64,000 bases of DNA from Paracoccaceae bacterium (GTDB lineage Bacteria; Pseudomonadota; Alphaproteobacteria; Rhodobacterales; Rhodobacteraceae), in contig CP075370.1 of assembly GCA_019454225.1 (NCBI GenBank), positions 62,001 to 126,000 of the forward strand, read 5' to 3'. Under the pieces are notes generated by a model, which was not told where the DNA came from, did not search any database, and saw nothing but the letters and a program-made list of their open reading frames with translations. Numbering within the stretch: the stretch's first letter is position 1; each line of letters starts with the position of its first letter. The position numbers and the translations under genes are program-made. This document shows, in pieces, positions 16,274-24,195 of the stretch.

Positions 16274-17085
16274 CCGACCGGCGGCTGACCCCGGCCACCG
16301 CCCGCGTCGCGCATGAGTTGCTGCGCGGGCAGGTCGATGCCCCCGTCTTCACGGCGGGTGAGCGGTTCGAGGTGCGGGTGCCCCTGGCCGATCTTCTGGC
16401 GTCGCCCGGGGGGGCGATCGACCGACAGGTCCTGCTGGGCGAAGGCGTGACGGTGATCGACCGGATGGCGGGCTTTGCCTTCGGGCAGGTGGCAAGGGAC
16501 GGCTATTGCGGCTGGCTGGCCGAGGGCGCGCTTGGCACGCCAACCGGTGTCTCGCACTGGGTGGCGACGCTGGGCACGCATCTTTATGCGGCGGCGCGGG
16601 TGCAGGCGCCGGTGCTGGGCAGCCTGACGATGGGCGCGCGGCTGCGGGTGACCGGACAGACTGGCGCCTTCGCCGAAACCCCGCACGGGCACGTACCCGC
16701 CGCGCATCTCTGCCCGCTCGGGTCATGGCACTCCGATCCGGTCGAGGTGGCGGCGATGTTCCTGGGGGTGCCCTATCTCTGGGGTGGCAACAGCCGCGAC
16801 GGGTTGGATTGCTCGGGCCTCGTGCAGGCAGCCCTGCTGGCCTGCGGATGGCCCTGCCCCGGCGACAGCGATCTTCAGAGGGCCGCGTTTCCCGCGGTCT
16901 CTGGCACAGTCCGGCGCGGCGACCTGCTGTTCTGGAAGGGCCATGTCGCGATTGCCGTCGACGAGGCGACGATCATCCACGCCAACGGCCACCACATGGC
17001 CGTCGTCGTCGAGCCGCTGGCCGAGGCGGTCACCCGCATCGGCCCGCCGGCCGGCTGCCACCGGCCCGACGCGCTCAGAGGATGA
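16270..17085 (+). CDS. NlpC/P60 family cysteine peptidase with SH3-like domains
   Basis: 271 residues. Two SH3b-like segments (about 25-85 and 95-150) precede an NlpC/P60 catalytic domain with C181 in GLDCSGLVQAA, H225 in WKGHVAIAV and H237 in IIHANGHH. Such enzymes cut gamma-D-Glu-diaminopimelate links in cell-wall peptides. No signal peptide is visible; together with the coupled aminopeptidase it more likely acts on imported muropeptides in the cytoplasm (inference). The start is inside the aminopeptidase stop (ATGA). The last 11 bases overlap the end of the convergent RTX gene. Confidence 0.9.
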   Translation: MTDRRLTPATARVAHELLRGQVDAPVFTAGERFEVRVPLADLLASPGGAIDRQVLLGEGVTVIDRMAGFAFGQVARDGYCGWLAEGALGTPTGVSHWVATLGTHLYAAARVQAPVLGSLTMGARLRVTGQTGAFAETPHGHVPAAHLCPLGSWHSDPVEVAAMFLGVPYLWGGNSRDGLDCSGLVQAALLACGWPCPGDSDLQRAAFPAVSGTVRRGDLLFWKGHVAIAVDEATIIHANGHHMAVVVEPLAEAVTRIGPPAGCHRPDALRG

Positions 17086-19291
17086 AGTTCGATTCGAGCA
17101 TCGCGATCACACCGTCCAGCACGATGACCATGTCGCTCGCTTCGCTGCCGACCAGCTGCACCTCGATGGTGGTCAGCCCGGTCTGGTTGCTGCGGACCGC
17201 ACGCACCTCGCCACCGGCGCCGCTGAACGGATTGATCCCGATGAAGACGAACGCCTGATCCCCGCCGGTCAGTGGATCGGCGTCGATCTGCGACAGGTCG
17301 ATGAAATCCTGATTGCGGTTGAAATCGGTGATGCGGTCGGGCGCCTCGGCAATACTCTCGCCGATCGCGTTGAACACGAAGACGTCGGGGTTGCCACCAC
17401 CGGTCATGGTATCCTGGCCAAAGCCGCCGACGATCGTGTCGGCGCCATTGCCCCCCGACAACACGTCATCACCGTAGCTGCCATCCAGATAGTTGGCACC
17501 GTTGTCGCCAGTCAGCGTGTCGTTCGCGGTGTAGCCGCGCAAGCCCTCGATCGACACGAAGGTCTGCACATTGCCCGCACCGTCAAGGCCGGTCCCGGTC
17601 TGAAGGTTCGCAACGAACGGCGCGACATGGCCGAACAGTTCGACCATGTCGAAACCGCTGCCTCCGTTGAACAGTTTGGCGCCCGAGCCCGACCCAAAGG
17701 TGGTGTCGTAGTAGATGACGTCATCCCCCGCGCCGCCGAAGGCCGAGTCATTGCCGGAGTTGGCATAGATCACGTCACTTCCGGCGCCGCCATCCAGCAC
17801 GTCATCGCCGGCGCCGCCCACCAACACATCGTTCCCGGCCCCGCCATAGGTCAGGATGCCATCCTCTGCGTTGCCGTAGATCGTATCATTGCCCGCGCCG
17901 CCATAGAGCGTTGCGCTGCCGTTGCTTCCGCTGAGGATCAGGTCGTTGCCCGCACCCCCGAAAAGCAGGTCACCACTGGAGTTGCCGATGACGTTGTCAT
18001 CTCCGCCGAGGCCTCTGAGCGTGACACCCACGAATGCCTCGCTGGTGATCGAATTCGAGCTGCCATTGCCCGTCCCGACCAGCCCCGCTGCCGCGCCTGT
18101 CAGGATCAGACGTTCGACATTGCCCGTCAGGGAGTAGCTGACCGAGGAATAGACCGTGTCGAACCCTTGGTTCGAACTCTCGGAAATCGTGATGGCGGCA
18201 TCATCAATGTAATAGGTGTCGTCGCCTGCACCGCCATAGACAATTCCGGTGACCTGCCCGCCCCGACCGTCGAAGAGGTCGTTGCCCGGCCCCATCAGCA
18301 CGTCACCATCGATCAGGCCAGTGTTGATGATGACGTCGTGACCAAGGCTTCCGGATTCGGCGACGCCCATCGATACGGAACCGCTGATGGTGCCGCTGTT
18401 GCGCAGCGTGTCGTTTCCGGATCCCATGTCGACACTGCCGATGATCGTGGCGGTATTGCGGATCACATCGTCTCCGGCACCGGCGACAATATCGCCGAGG
18501 ATCCGGCCGTCGTTCAGGATGGTATCGTTGCCCTGTCCTGCGGTCTCGGTGTTTCCGCCACGGACGATGCCGATGATCTCGCCGGTGTTCTGCAGGGTAT
18601 CGTTTCCGCCCCCCAGGTCGACAAGGCCATGAATCGTGCCGCTGTTGATCAGGATGTCATCGCCCGTCGACAGGTTCACGGTGCCGACAATGCTGCCGAT
18701 GTTGTCGACCGTATCGATCAGGCCGCCGCCGAGCACGTTGCCGAACACAGCGCCGGTGTTCGCCATGTCCAGCGAACCCTGTCCCACCTGAACGGCGGCA
18801 ACCCCCCCCTGCGAGCCGATCATGCCGGTGTTTGTGAGAAACAGGGTTATGTTGGCGCCGGTGCCAGTGCGGATGGCGGGCTGCACGGACGAGGTTTCGA
18901 TCGTGCCCGAGTTGTGGATGAGCGCCGCCGAATTGGATGTGTTGCCAGCGGTGTTGGCCAGGAACACGCCGCCCGAACGCCCCGAGATGAACCCGGCATT
19001 GTGCAGTGTAAAGACGTTGAAGAAGTTGCCCGAGATCGCAATGCTGGAACCGGAGGTAATGCTGCCTGCGGCACCGACCGTGATCGAGTTGTTCGAACCG
19101 CCGGCGACTGTCACGCCGACGGCGTTTCCGCTGGCCACCGAACCGAACACCTGAAGGGTTGCGGTATCCGTCATCGTCACGGGCGAGGACGCGATGCTGT
19201 AGAGCGTCGAACCCAGTGTGACGAAGCCAGATTCCGAACCGGTCAGCGACTGTGTGGTCGTGCTGGTACCCGTGATAAAGAAGTTTGCCAT
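17075..19291 (-). CDS. RTX-type calcium-binding secreted protein
   Basis: 738 residues. Residues 1-340 are a low-complexity beta-helix-like part rich in NSGTI/NTGxI turns. From about 205 onward GDD/GND loops appear, and between 352 and 630 lie classic nonapeptide repeats such as GGAGNDTIY, GGAGNDVLV and GGAGDDVLD, which bind calcium. Residues 635-738 match the C-terminal type I secretion domain of serralysin-type proteins (DVFVFN, ITDFNRNQDFIDLSQID). There is no N-terminal signal, as expected for type I export, and no transporter genes adjoin. Function is unknown: surface layer, adhesin or ice-binding-like. GAGGG precedes the ATG. Base composition is less GC-rich than neighbours. Confidence 0.88.
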   Translation of the reverse strand: MANFFITGTSTTTQSLTGSESGFVTLGSTLYSIASSPVTMTDTATLQVFGSVASGNAVGVTVAGGSNNSITVGAAGSITSGSSIAISGNFFNVFTLHNAGFISGRSGGVFLANTAGNTSNSAALIHNSGTIETSSVQPAIRTGTGANITLFLTNTGMIGSQGGVAAVQVGQGSLDMANTGAVFGNVLGGGLIDTVDNIGSIVGTVNLSTGDDILINSGTIHGLVDLGGGNDTLQNTGEIIGIVRGGNTETAGQGNDTILNDGRILGDIVAGAGDDVIRNTATIIGSVDMGSGNDTLRNSGTISGSVSMGVAESGSLGHDVIINTGLIDGDVLMGPGNDLFDGRGGQVTGIVYGGAGDDTYYIDDAAITISESSNQGFDTVYSSVSYSLTGNVERLILTGAAAGLVGTGNGSSNSITSEAFVGVTLRGLGGDDNVIGNSSGDLLFGGAGNDLILSGSNGSATLYGGAGNDTIYGNAEDGILTYGGAGNDVLVGGAGDDVLDGGAGSDVIYANSGNDSAFGGAGDDVIYYDTTFGSGSGAKLFNGGSGFDMVELFGHVAPFVANLQTGTGLDGAGNVQTFVSIEGLRGYTANDTLTGDNGANYLDGSYGDDVLSGGNGADTIVGGFGQDTMTGGGNPDVFVFNAIGESIAEAPDRITDFNRNQDFIDLSQIDADPLTGGDQAFVFIGINPFSGAGGEVRAVRSNQTGLTTIEVQLVGSEASDMVIVLDGVIAMLESNFIL

Positions 19292-19383
19292 GGTCGGCCC
19301 TCAATTGCTTGAACAACGACACAAACTTCCTTTGGTATCCCCTTCGTGTCCACCTTTTTCTGACCTGCCATGTTGCCGGACGT

Positions 19384-20121
19384 TCAGATGCAGCGTCCGC
19401 CATCGACCTCGAGCGCGGCACCTGTGACCATCGCGGCCTCGTCGGAACACAGGAACAGCGCGGCGTTGCCCATGTCGTCGGGCGTCGAGAAACGCCCCAG
19501 CGGGATCGTCGCAAGGAACTTCGCGCGCATCTCGGGCGTGTCCTCGCCCAGAAAGCGCTTCAGCAGGGGCGTCTCGCCCGCGACGGGGTTCAGCGCGTTC
19601 ACCCGGATGCCCCAGGGCGCCAGTTCGACCGCCATCGCCTTGGTGGCGGTAATCATCCAGCCCTTCGAGGCATTGTACCAGTTCAGCCGCGGGCGCGGGC
19701 TGACCCCGGCCGTGGACGCGATGTTCAGGATCGTGCCGTGCCTTGCAGCCTTCATCGCGGGCACGACATGGCGGGCCGTCAGGTAGACCGACTTGGCATT
19801 CACCGCAAGCACACGGTCGAACTCGTCCTCGGTCACGTCTTCCATCGGCTGCGGCAGGTGGGTGATGCCCGCGTTGTTCACGAGAATGTCGATGCCGCCC
19901 CCGGCCAGCACCGCCGCCGCCATCGCCGCCACGCTGTCACCCCTGCTGACATCGACCTGCACGGCGGTTCCGGCGATCTCGGCCGCGACGGCACGGGCCG
20001 CGTCGGCGTCGATGTCGGCCACGACAACCCGCGCCCCTTCGCGCGCGAAGCGGCGCGCGATCCCCGCGCCGAACCCCGATCCGCCACCGGTGACCACCGC
20101 ACATTTGCCTGCCAGACGCAT
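19384..20121 (-). CDS. SDR-family oxidoreductase (glucose/ribitol dehydrogenase-like)
   Basis: A 245-residue classical SDR: VVTGGGSGFGAGIA near residues 9-22 binds the cofactor, D36/D38 in VVADID favours NAD(H), NNAG near 83, and YNASK carries the catalytic Tyr and Lys. The C-terminal FLCSDEAAMVTGAALEVDGG is typical. It starts at ATG 20121, with GGAGGGAAG directly upstream. It is divergent from creatinase with a 217 bp gap. The neighbour suggests but does not show a role in catabolism. Confidence 0.9.
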   Translation of the reverse strand: MRLAGKCAVVTGGGSGFGAGIARRFAREGARVVVADIDADAARAVAAEIAGTAVQVDVSRGDSVAAMAAAVLAGGGIDILVNNAGITHLPQPMEDVTEDEFDRVLAVNAKSVYLTARHVVPAMKAARHGTILNIASTAGVSPRPRLNWYNASKGWMITATKAMAVELAPWGIRVNALNPVAGETPLLKRFLGEDTPEMRAKFLATIPLGRFSTPDDMGNAALFLCSDEAAMVTGAALEVDGGRCI

Positions 20122-20296
20122 CCTTCCCTCCGCTCGGGTGCCCCGATCACCTTGACCGCGCGACGTCGGACTGTCGAGGCGCCGCCTGCGCCGGGGCGCC
20201 TTGCCGACGGCGAGTGTCTCTGGCATCCTGCCGCGGGCCGCGGCGATGGCGTCGCTGCAACGCAAGGCCCCTCCGTCCTGAACGCCGGGACCTTTA

Positions 20297-20323
20297 GGGG
20301 TCCCCATCCGCATGGCGGACCCC
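20297..20323 (+). promoter_or_regulatory. Strong 5' UTR hairpin before creatinase
   Basis: GGGGTCC and CCAT (20297-20307) pair with ATGG and GGACCCC (20312-20323), leaving a CCGC loop and one bulged C. It ends 15 nt before the creatinase ATG and immediately before GTGAGG, the likely ribosome-binding site. There is no U-tract, so an RNA leader element or a protein-binding dyad is likelier than a terminator. Confidence 0.5.
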
Positions 20324-20338
20324 CCTGTGAGGTCTGAC

Positions 20339-21556
20339 ATGAACACCACCTCCCGCCCCGAACGCTATGCCTTCCCGAACGGCGCCCGGGCACCCCTGCC
20401 GTTTGCCGCCGAAGAATACGCCGACCGCCTGTCGGGCCTGCGCGACCTGATGGAGTTGCATGCGCTCGATGCCGTCGTGCTGACGTCAATGCACAACGTC
20501 GCCTATTACTCTGGCTTCCTGTACTGTTCCTTCGGTCGCCCCTATGCCTGCGTCGTCACCGCAGCGGACTGCGTGGTAGTCGGTGCGGGGATCGACGCCG
20601 GACAACCCTGGCGCCGCAGCCATGGCGAGGCCATCACCTACACCGACTGGACGCGCGACAACTTCTGGCGTGCGGTGGCCTCGATCACCGGCACCGGCCG
20701 GGCCGTGGGATGCGAGGCCGATCATCTGACCATGGTGCAGGCCGAGAAGCTGAACCACTTCCTGAAGCCGAAACGGGGCATGGACATCGCGCCCGGCACC
20801 ATGGCGCAGCGCATGGTGAAATCACCCGCCGAGATCGACCTGATCCGTCACGGTGCCCAGGTCGCCGACATCGGGGGCGGCGCGATCCGCGACGCGATCC
20901 GCGAAGGCACGCGCGAGATCGACGTGGCCATGGCGGGCCGCGATGCCATGGAACTGGAAATCGCCAGACGTTTCCCCGACGCCGAATACCGCGACACCTG
21001 GGTCTGGTTCCAGTCGGGGCTGAACACCGACGGTGCGCACAACCCGGTCACGGGGCGTCGCCTGCAACGGGGCGATATCCTGTCGCTCAACTGCTTTCCG
21101 ATGATCCACGGCTATTACACCGCGCTTGAACGCACGCTGTTCCTGGGCTCCCCGGACGCCGCCAGCCTCGGGGTATGGGAGGCGAACGTGGCCACGCATG
21201 AACTGGGCCTGTCCCTGTTGAAACCCGGCGCCACCTGTTCGGGTGTGACCGCCGAACTGAACGCCTTCCTCGAAGCCCGCGACCTGCTGCAATACCGCAC
21301 CTTCGGCTATGGCCATTCCTTCGGCATCCTCAGCCACTACTACGGCCGTGAGGCGGGGCTGGAACTGCGGGAGGACATCGACACCGTGCTGGAGCCCGGG
21401 ATGGTGATCAGCATGGAACCCATGCTCACCATTCCAGAAGGCCAGCCCGGCGCGGGGGGCTACCGCGAACACGACATCCTGGTGATTACCGAGGACGGCG
21501 CCGAGAACATCACGGGCTTCCCCTACGGCCCGGCGCATAACATCGTCGGCCGGTAG
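20339..21556 (+). CDS. Creatinase (creatine amidinohydrolase)
   Basis: A 405-residue pita-bread-fold enzyme of the M24 family that hydrolyses creatine to sarcosine and urea. It shares long blocks with the Pseudomonas enzyme: FLYCSFGRPYA (60-70), QPWRR (89-93), TWVWFQSGLNTDGAHNPVT (220-238), LSLNCFPMI, YRTFGYGHSFG and LREDIDTVLEPGMV. The catalytic His is H234 in DGAHNP. The start at 20339 has GAGG 7 nt upstream. No creatininase, sarcosine oxidase or urease is in the window. The divergent SDR and downstream genes do not form an obvious pathway. Confidence 0.92.
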   Translation: MNTTSRPERYAFPNGARAPLPFAAEEYADRLSGLRDLMELHALDAVVLTSMHNVAYYSGFLYCSFGRPYACVVTAADCVVVGAGIDAGQPWRRSHGEAITYTDWTRDNFWRAVASITGTGRAVGCEADHLTMVQAEKLNHFLKPKRGMDIAPGTMAQRMVKSPAEIDLIRHGAQVADIGGGAIRDAIREGTREIDVAMAGRDAMELEIARRFPDAEYRDTWVWFQSGLNTDGAHNPVTGRRLQRGDILSLNCFPMIHGYYTALERTLFLGSPDAASLGVWEANVATHELGLSLLKPGATCSGVTAELNAFLEARDLLQYRTFGYGHSFGILSHYYGREAGLELREDIDTVLEPGMVISMEPMLTIPEGQPGAGGYREHDILVITEDGAENITGFPYGPAHNIVGR

Positions 21557-21841
21557 ACCGACGCGACAGCGGGCGGCGCGGCGGGCAAGCGCGCCGCGTT
21601 CCGGCGTCAGGTCGGGAAGGAAACCCCGGGCATGGGTGGCAACGGCGCAACCATCGCGGAGGCCAGCGGTATTGCCCGCCAGGCCCACGTGCCGACGGCC
21701 TTCGCGTGAGGTCGCCAGGGCGACGCCGACGCCGACGCACGACGTCGCGAGCGGTTCATCTAAGTTTCACGCAGCCATTACCTGACCGACACGATAGCCC
21801 GCCATGTCCGGCGACATCCCGAACCACAAAGGATGTCGCCC
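21557..21841. other. Intergenic region with leader hairpin upstream of the phytase-like gene
   Basis: No gene is supported in these 285 bases. The last 31 bases hold a perfect 9 bp inverted repeat, listed separately. Around 21755-21790 is a slightly AT-richer stretch (CATCTAAGTTTCACGC) that may contain the promoter; I looked for a Pho box there and found no convincing match. Confidence 0.4.
21811..21839 (+). promoter_or_regulatory. Hairpin overlapping the ribosome-binding site of the phytase-like gene
   Basis: GCGACATCC (21811-21819) and GGATGTCGC (21831-21839) are perfect 9 bp complements around an 11 nt loop. The only good ribosome-binding site, AAAGGA at 21828-21833, straddles loop and stem, and ATG 21842 follows two bases after the stem. 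Folding would hide initiation. Confidence 0.55.
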
Positions 21842-24022
21842 ATGTCCCTTCGCTTGACCGGCCTGACGTCGGCCCTTGCGCTTTGCGCTGCGCTTCCCGC
21901 CCTTGCCGAGGCGAACTTCAACCGGATCGCGACCTTCCCCGTGCCCGAGAACATGGCCGAGGGCGAGGACCGGTCGCGCGAGACCTCGGCCGAGATCATC
22001 TCGGCCTCCGAGGACGGCATGACGCTGGTCTACACCGACAGCCCGCTGGGCGTGATCGGGATGATCGACATCACCGATCCGCGTGCGCCGGTGGCCATGG
22101 GCAACATCGACATGGGCGGCGAACCCACGACGGCGGTCTACATCGGCGACCGCATCTTTGTCGGCGTCAATACGTCGGAAAGCTATACCAACCCCTCGGG
22201 CAAGCTGGTCACCGTGGACCCGGGCACGAAGGCGGTGATCGCGGAATGCGACATCGGCGGTCAGCCCGACGCCGTGGCGCGGGCGCGTGACGGAAGTTTC
22301 GTGGCGATCGCCATCGAGAACGAACGCGATGAGGGTGCGGGCGACGGTGGCCTGCCGCAGATGCCCGCGGGCTTTGTGGTCAAGGTGCCGGTGACGGGCG
22401 GCGCGGCCGACTGCGCGGGCCAGGTGCGCATCGAGATGACGGGCCTTGCCGAAGTTTTCCCCGAAGACCCCGAACCCGAATACCTCGACGTGAACGCGGC
22501 GGGCGAGATCGTCGTGACGCTGCAGGAAAACAACCACATCGTGGTGATCGGCGCCGACAACACCATCGCCAGCCATTTCAGCGCGGGCAGCGTCGAGGTG
22601 TCGGGCATCGACACGAAGCGCGACGGCCGCATCAACCCGGTGGACACCAAGCCCGCCGTGCCGCGCGAACCCGATGCGGTGAAATGGATTGATGGCGACC
22701 ATTTCGCCATGGCCAACGAAGGCGACTGGAAGGGCGGCACCCGCACCTGGTCGATCTTCCGCAAGGACGGCACGCTGGTCTGGGATTCGGGCAACACGCT
22801 TGAACGCGCCATCGTCGCCATCGGCCACTATCCCGAACACCGCAGCCATACCAAGGGCATCGAGCTGGAGTCGGTGGAGATCGCCACGTTCGACGGAACG
22901 CCCATGGCCTTCGTCGCCTCGGAGCGCGCCTCGATCATTGCCGTCTACGACCTGACGGACCCGGCAAGCCCGGTCCTGAAGCAGCTGCTGCCGTCGGGCG
23001 TCAGCCCCGAGGGCATGGTCGCGATCCCGTCGCGCAACCTCATCGCCTCGGCCAACGAGGTCGACCTGCGCGAGGACGGCCTGGCACCGGCCCATGTCAT
23101 GATCTACGAGCGCGCCGAGGGTTCCGCCGCCTATCCGATGATCACCTCGGAAGGGTCCGATCCTCTGATCGGCTGGGGTGCGCTGTCGGGCCTGACCGCC
23201 GATGCGGAAACGCCCGGCATGCTCTACGCCGTGTCGGACTCGATCTACGGCATGGCGCCCGCGATCTACAGCATCGACGCGACGCAGACCCCGGCGCGCA
23301 TCACCGAAAAGCGCATCATCAACCGCTTCGGCGATGCCGCGCAGAAGCTCGACATCGAGGGGATCGCACCCGACGGCAAAGGCGGGTTCTGGCTGGCCTC
23401 GGAAGGGCGCAGCGACCGTCTGATCCCGCATGCGATCTATCAGGTCAACGACAAGGGCCTGATCCGGCAGGAAATCGCCCTGCCGCCCGAACTGCTGGCG
23501 CATGAAATCCGCTTCGGCTTTGAAGGCATCACCGTTGCGGGCGACTGGCTGTGGATGGCGGTGCAGCGCGAGTGGAAGGACGATCCCAAGGGGATGGTGA
23601 AGCTGCTGGGCTACAACACGGCCGAAAAGACCTGGGGTGCGGTGCACTATCCGCTCGACACCCCGGCCGAGGGTGCCTGGATGGGCCTGTCCGAGATCAC
23701 CGCCCGTGGCGACTGGGTCTATATCATCGAGCGTGACAACCAGATCGCTGCCGCCGCCCGCACGAAGAAACTCTATCGTGTGCCGGCTGCGGCGATGCAG
23801 CCCGCACCGCTTGGTGGGCCGTTGCCGGTCGTGACCAAGGAAGAGGTGCGCGACCTTCTGCCCGACCTGATGGTGCTGAACGGCTATACGATGGACAAGG
23901 TCGAGGGCTTCGCCATCGACGCGGCGGGCATCGGCTGGATCGTCACCGACAACGACGGCATCGACGATGCCTCGGGCGAGACGCTTTTCTGGTCGGTCGG
24001 TGCGGTCGACGCCCAGAACTGA
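21842..24022 (+). CDS. Exported two-domain beta-propeller protein with esterase-like phytase domain
   Basis: About 726 residues with a Sec signal peptide (MSLRLTGLTSALALCAALPA, cut near 22-24). The first half has propeller-type repeats such as NFNRIATFPVP, VIGMIDITDPRAPVA and SIIAVYDLTDPASPV, resembling choice-of-anchor alkaline-phosphatase-like propellers. The second half (about 430-720) has the esterase-like activity of phytase pattern: YAVSDSIYGMAPAIYSID, LDIEGIAPDGKGGFWLASEG, FGFEGITVAGDWLWMAVQ and VEGFAIDAAGIGWIVTDNDG. A periplasmic phosphoesterase is plausible. ATG 21833 is in frame but leaves no ribosome-binding site, so 21842 is used. Confidence 0.85.
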   Translation: MSLRLTGLTSALALCAALPALAEANFNRIATFPVPENMAEGEDRSRETSAEIISASEDGMTLVYTDSPLGVIGMIDITDPRAPVAMGNIDMGGEPTTAVYIGDRIFVGVNTSESYTNPSGKLVTVDPGTKAVIAECDIGGQPDAVARARDGSFVAIAIENERDEGAGDGGLPQMPAGFVVKVPVTGGAADCAGQVRIEMTGLAEVFPEDPEPEYLDVNAAGEIVVTLQENNHIVVIGADNTIASHFSAGSVEVSGIDTKRDGRINPVDTKPAVPREPDAVKWIDGDHFAMANEGDWKGGTRTWSIFRKDGTLVWDSGNTLERAIVAIGHYPEHRSHTKGIELESVEIATFDGTPMAFVASERASIIAVYDLTDPASPVLKQLLPSGVSPEGMVAIPSRNLIASANEVDLREDGLAPAHVMIYERAEGSAAYPMITSEGSDPLIGWGALSGLTADAETPGMLYAVSDSIYGMAPAIYSIDATQTPARITEKRIINRFGDAAQKLDIEGIAPDGKGGFWLASEGRSDRLIPHAIYQVNDKGLIRQEIALPPELLAHEIRFGFEGITVAGDWLWMAVQREWKDDPKGMVKLLGYNTAEKTWGAVHYPLDTPAEGAWMGLSEITARGDWVYIIERDNQIAAAARTKKLYRVPAAAMQPAPLGGPLPVVTKEEVRDLLPDLMVLNGYTMDKVEGFAIDAAGIGWIVTDNDGIDDASGETLFWSVGAVDAQN

Positions 24023-24062
24023 TCCGGCCTCCGGCGCCTGCCGGATGTCGTTTTCCGACCAC

Positions 24063-24092
24063 GAAGGACCGGCCAGCCTTGGCTGGTCCTTC
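24063..24092 (+). terminator. Terminator-like hairpin after the phytase-like gene
   Basis: GAAGGA (24063-24068) pairs with TCCTTC (24087-24092), and CCAGCC (24073-24078) with GGCTGG (24081-24086), with a CCGG bulge and a TT loop. ACACTTCTGTT follows, only mildly T-rich. It sits 41 bp after the stop. Confidence 0.5.
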
Positions 24093-24195
24093 ACACTTCT
24101 GTTACCCTCGCAGCACGACGCGCCAGAACGTCGGCCGTGGCGGACCCCTGTTTGCCCACGGACATACCCTGTTCGGCCGCCACAGCGAGGTTCCC

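Noticed and set aside
16784-19312. 842-codon open frame antisense to the RTX gene
   Set aside because: The calcium-repeat motifs and secretion domain on the minus strand are unmistakable, whereas this frame has no recognisable motif.
20297-20323. Guanidine-II (mini-ykkC) riboswitch ahead of creatinase
   Set aside because: Only one hairpin is present and its loop is CCGC rather than two ACGR loops.
21755-21795. Possible Pho box upstream of the phytase-like gene
   Set aside because: TTTCACGCAGCCATTACC does not match the paired CTGTCAT-type repeats with correct spacing.
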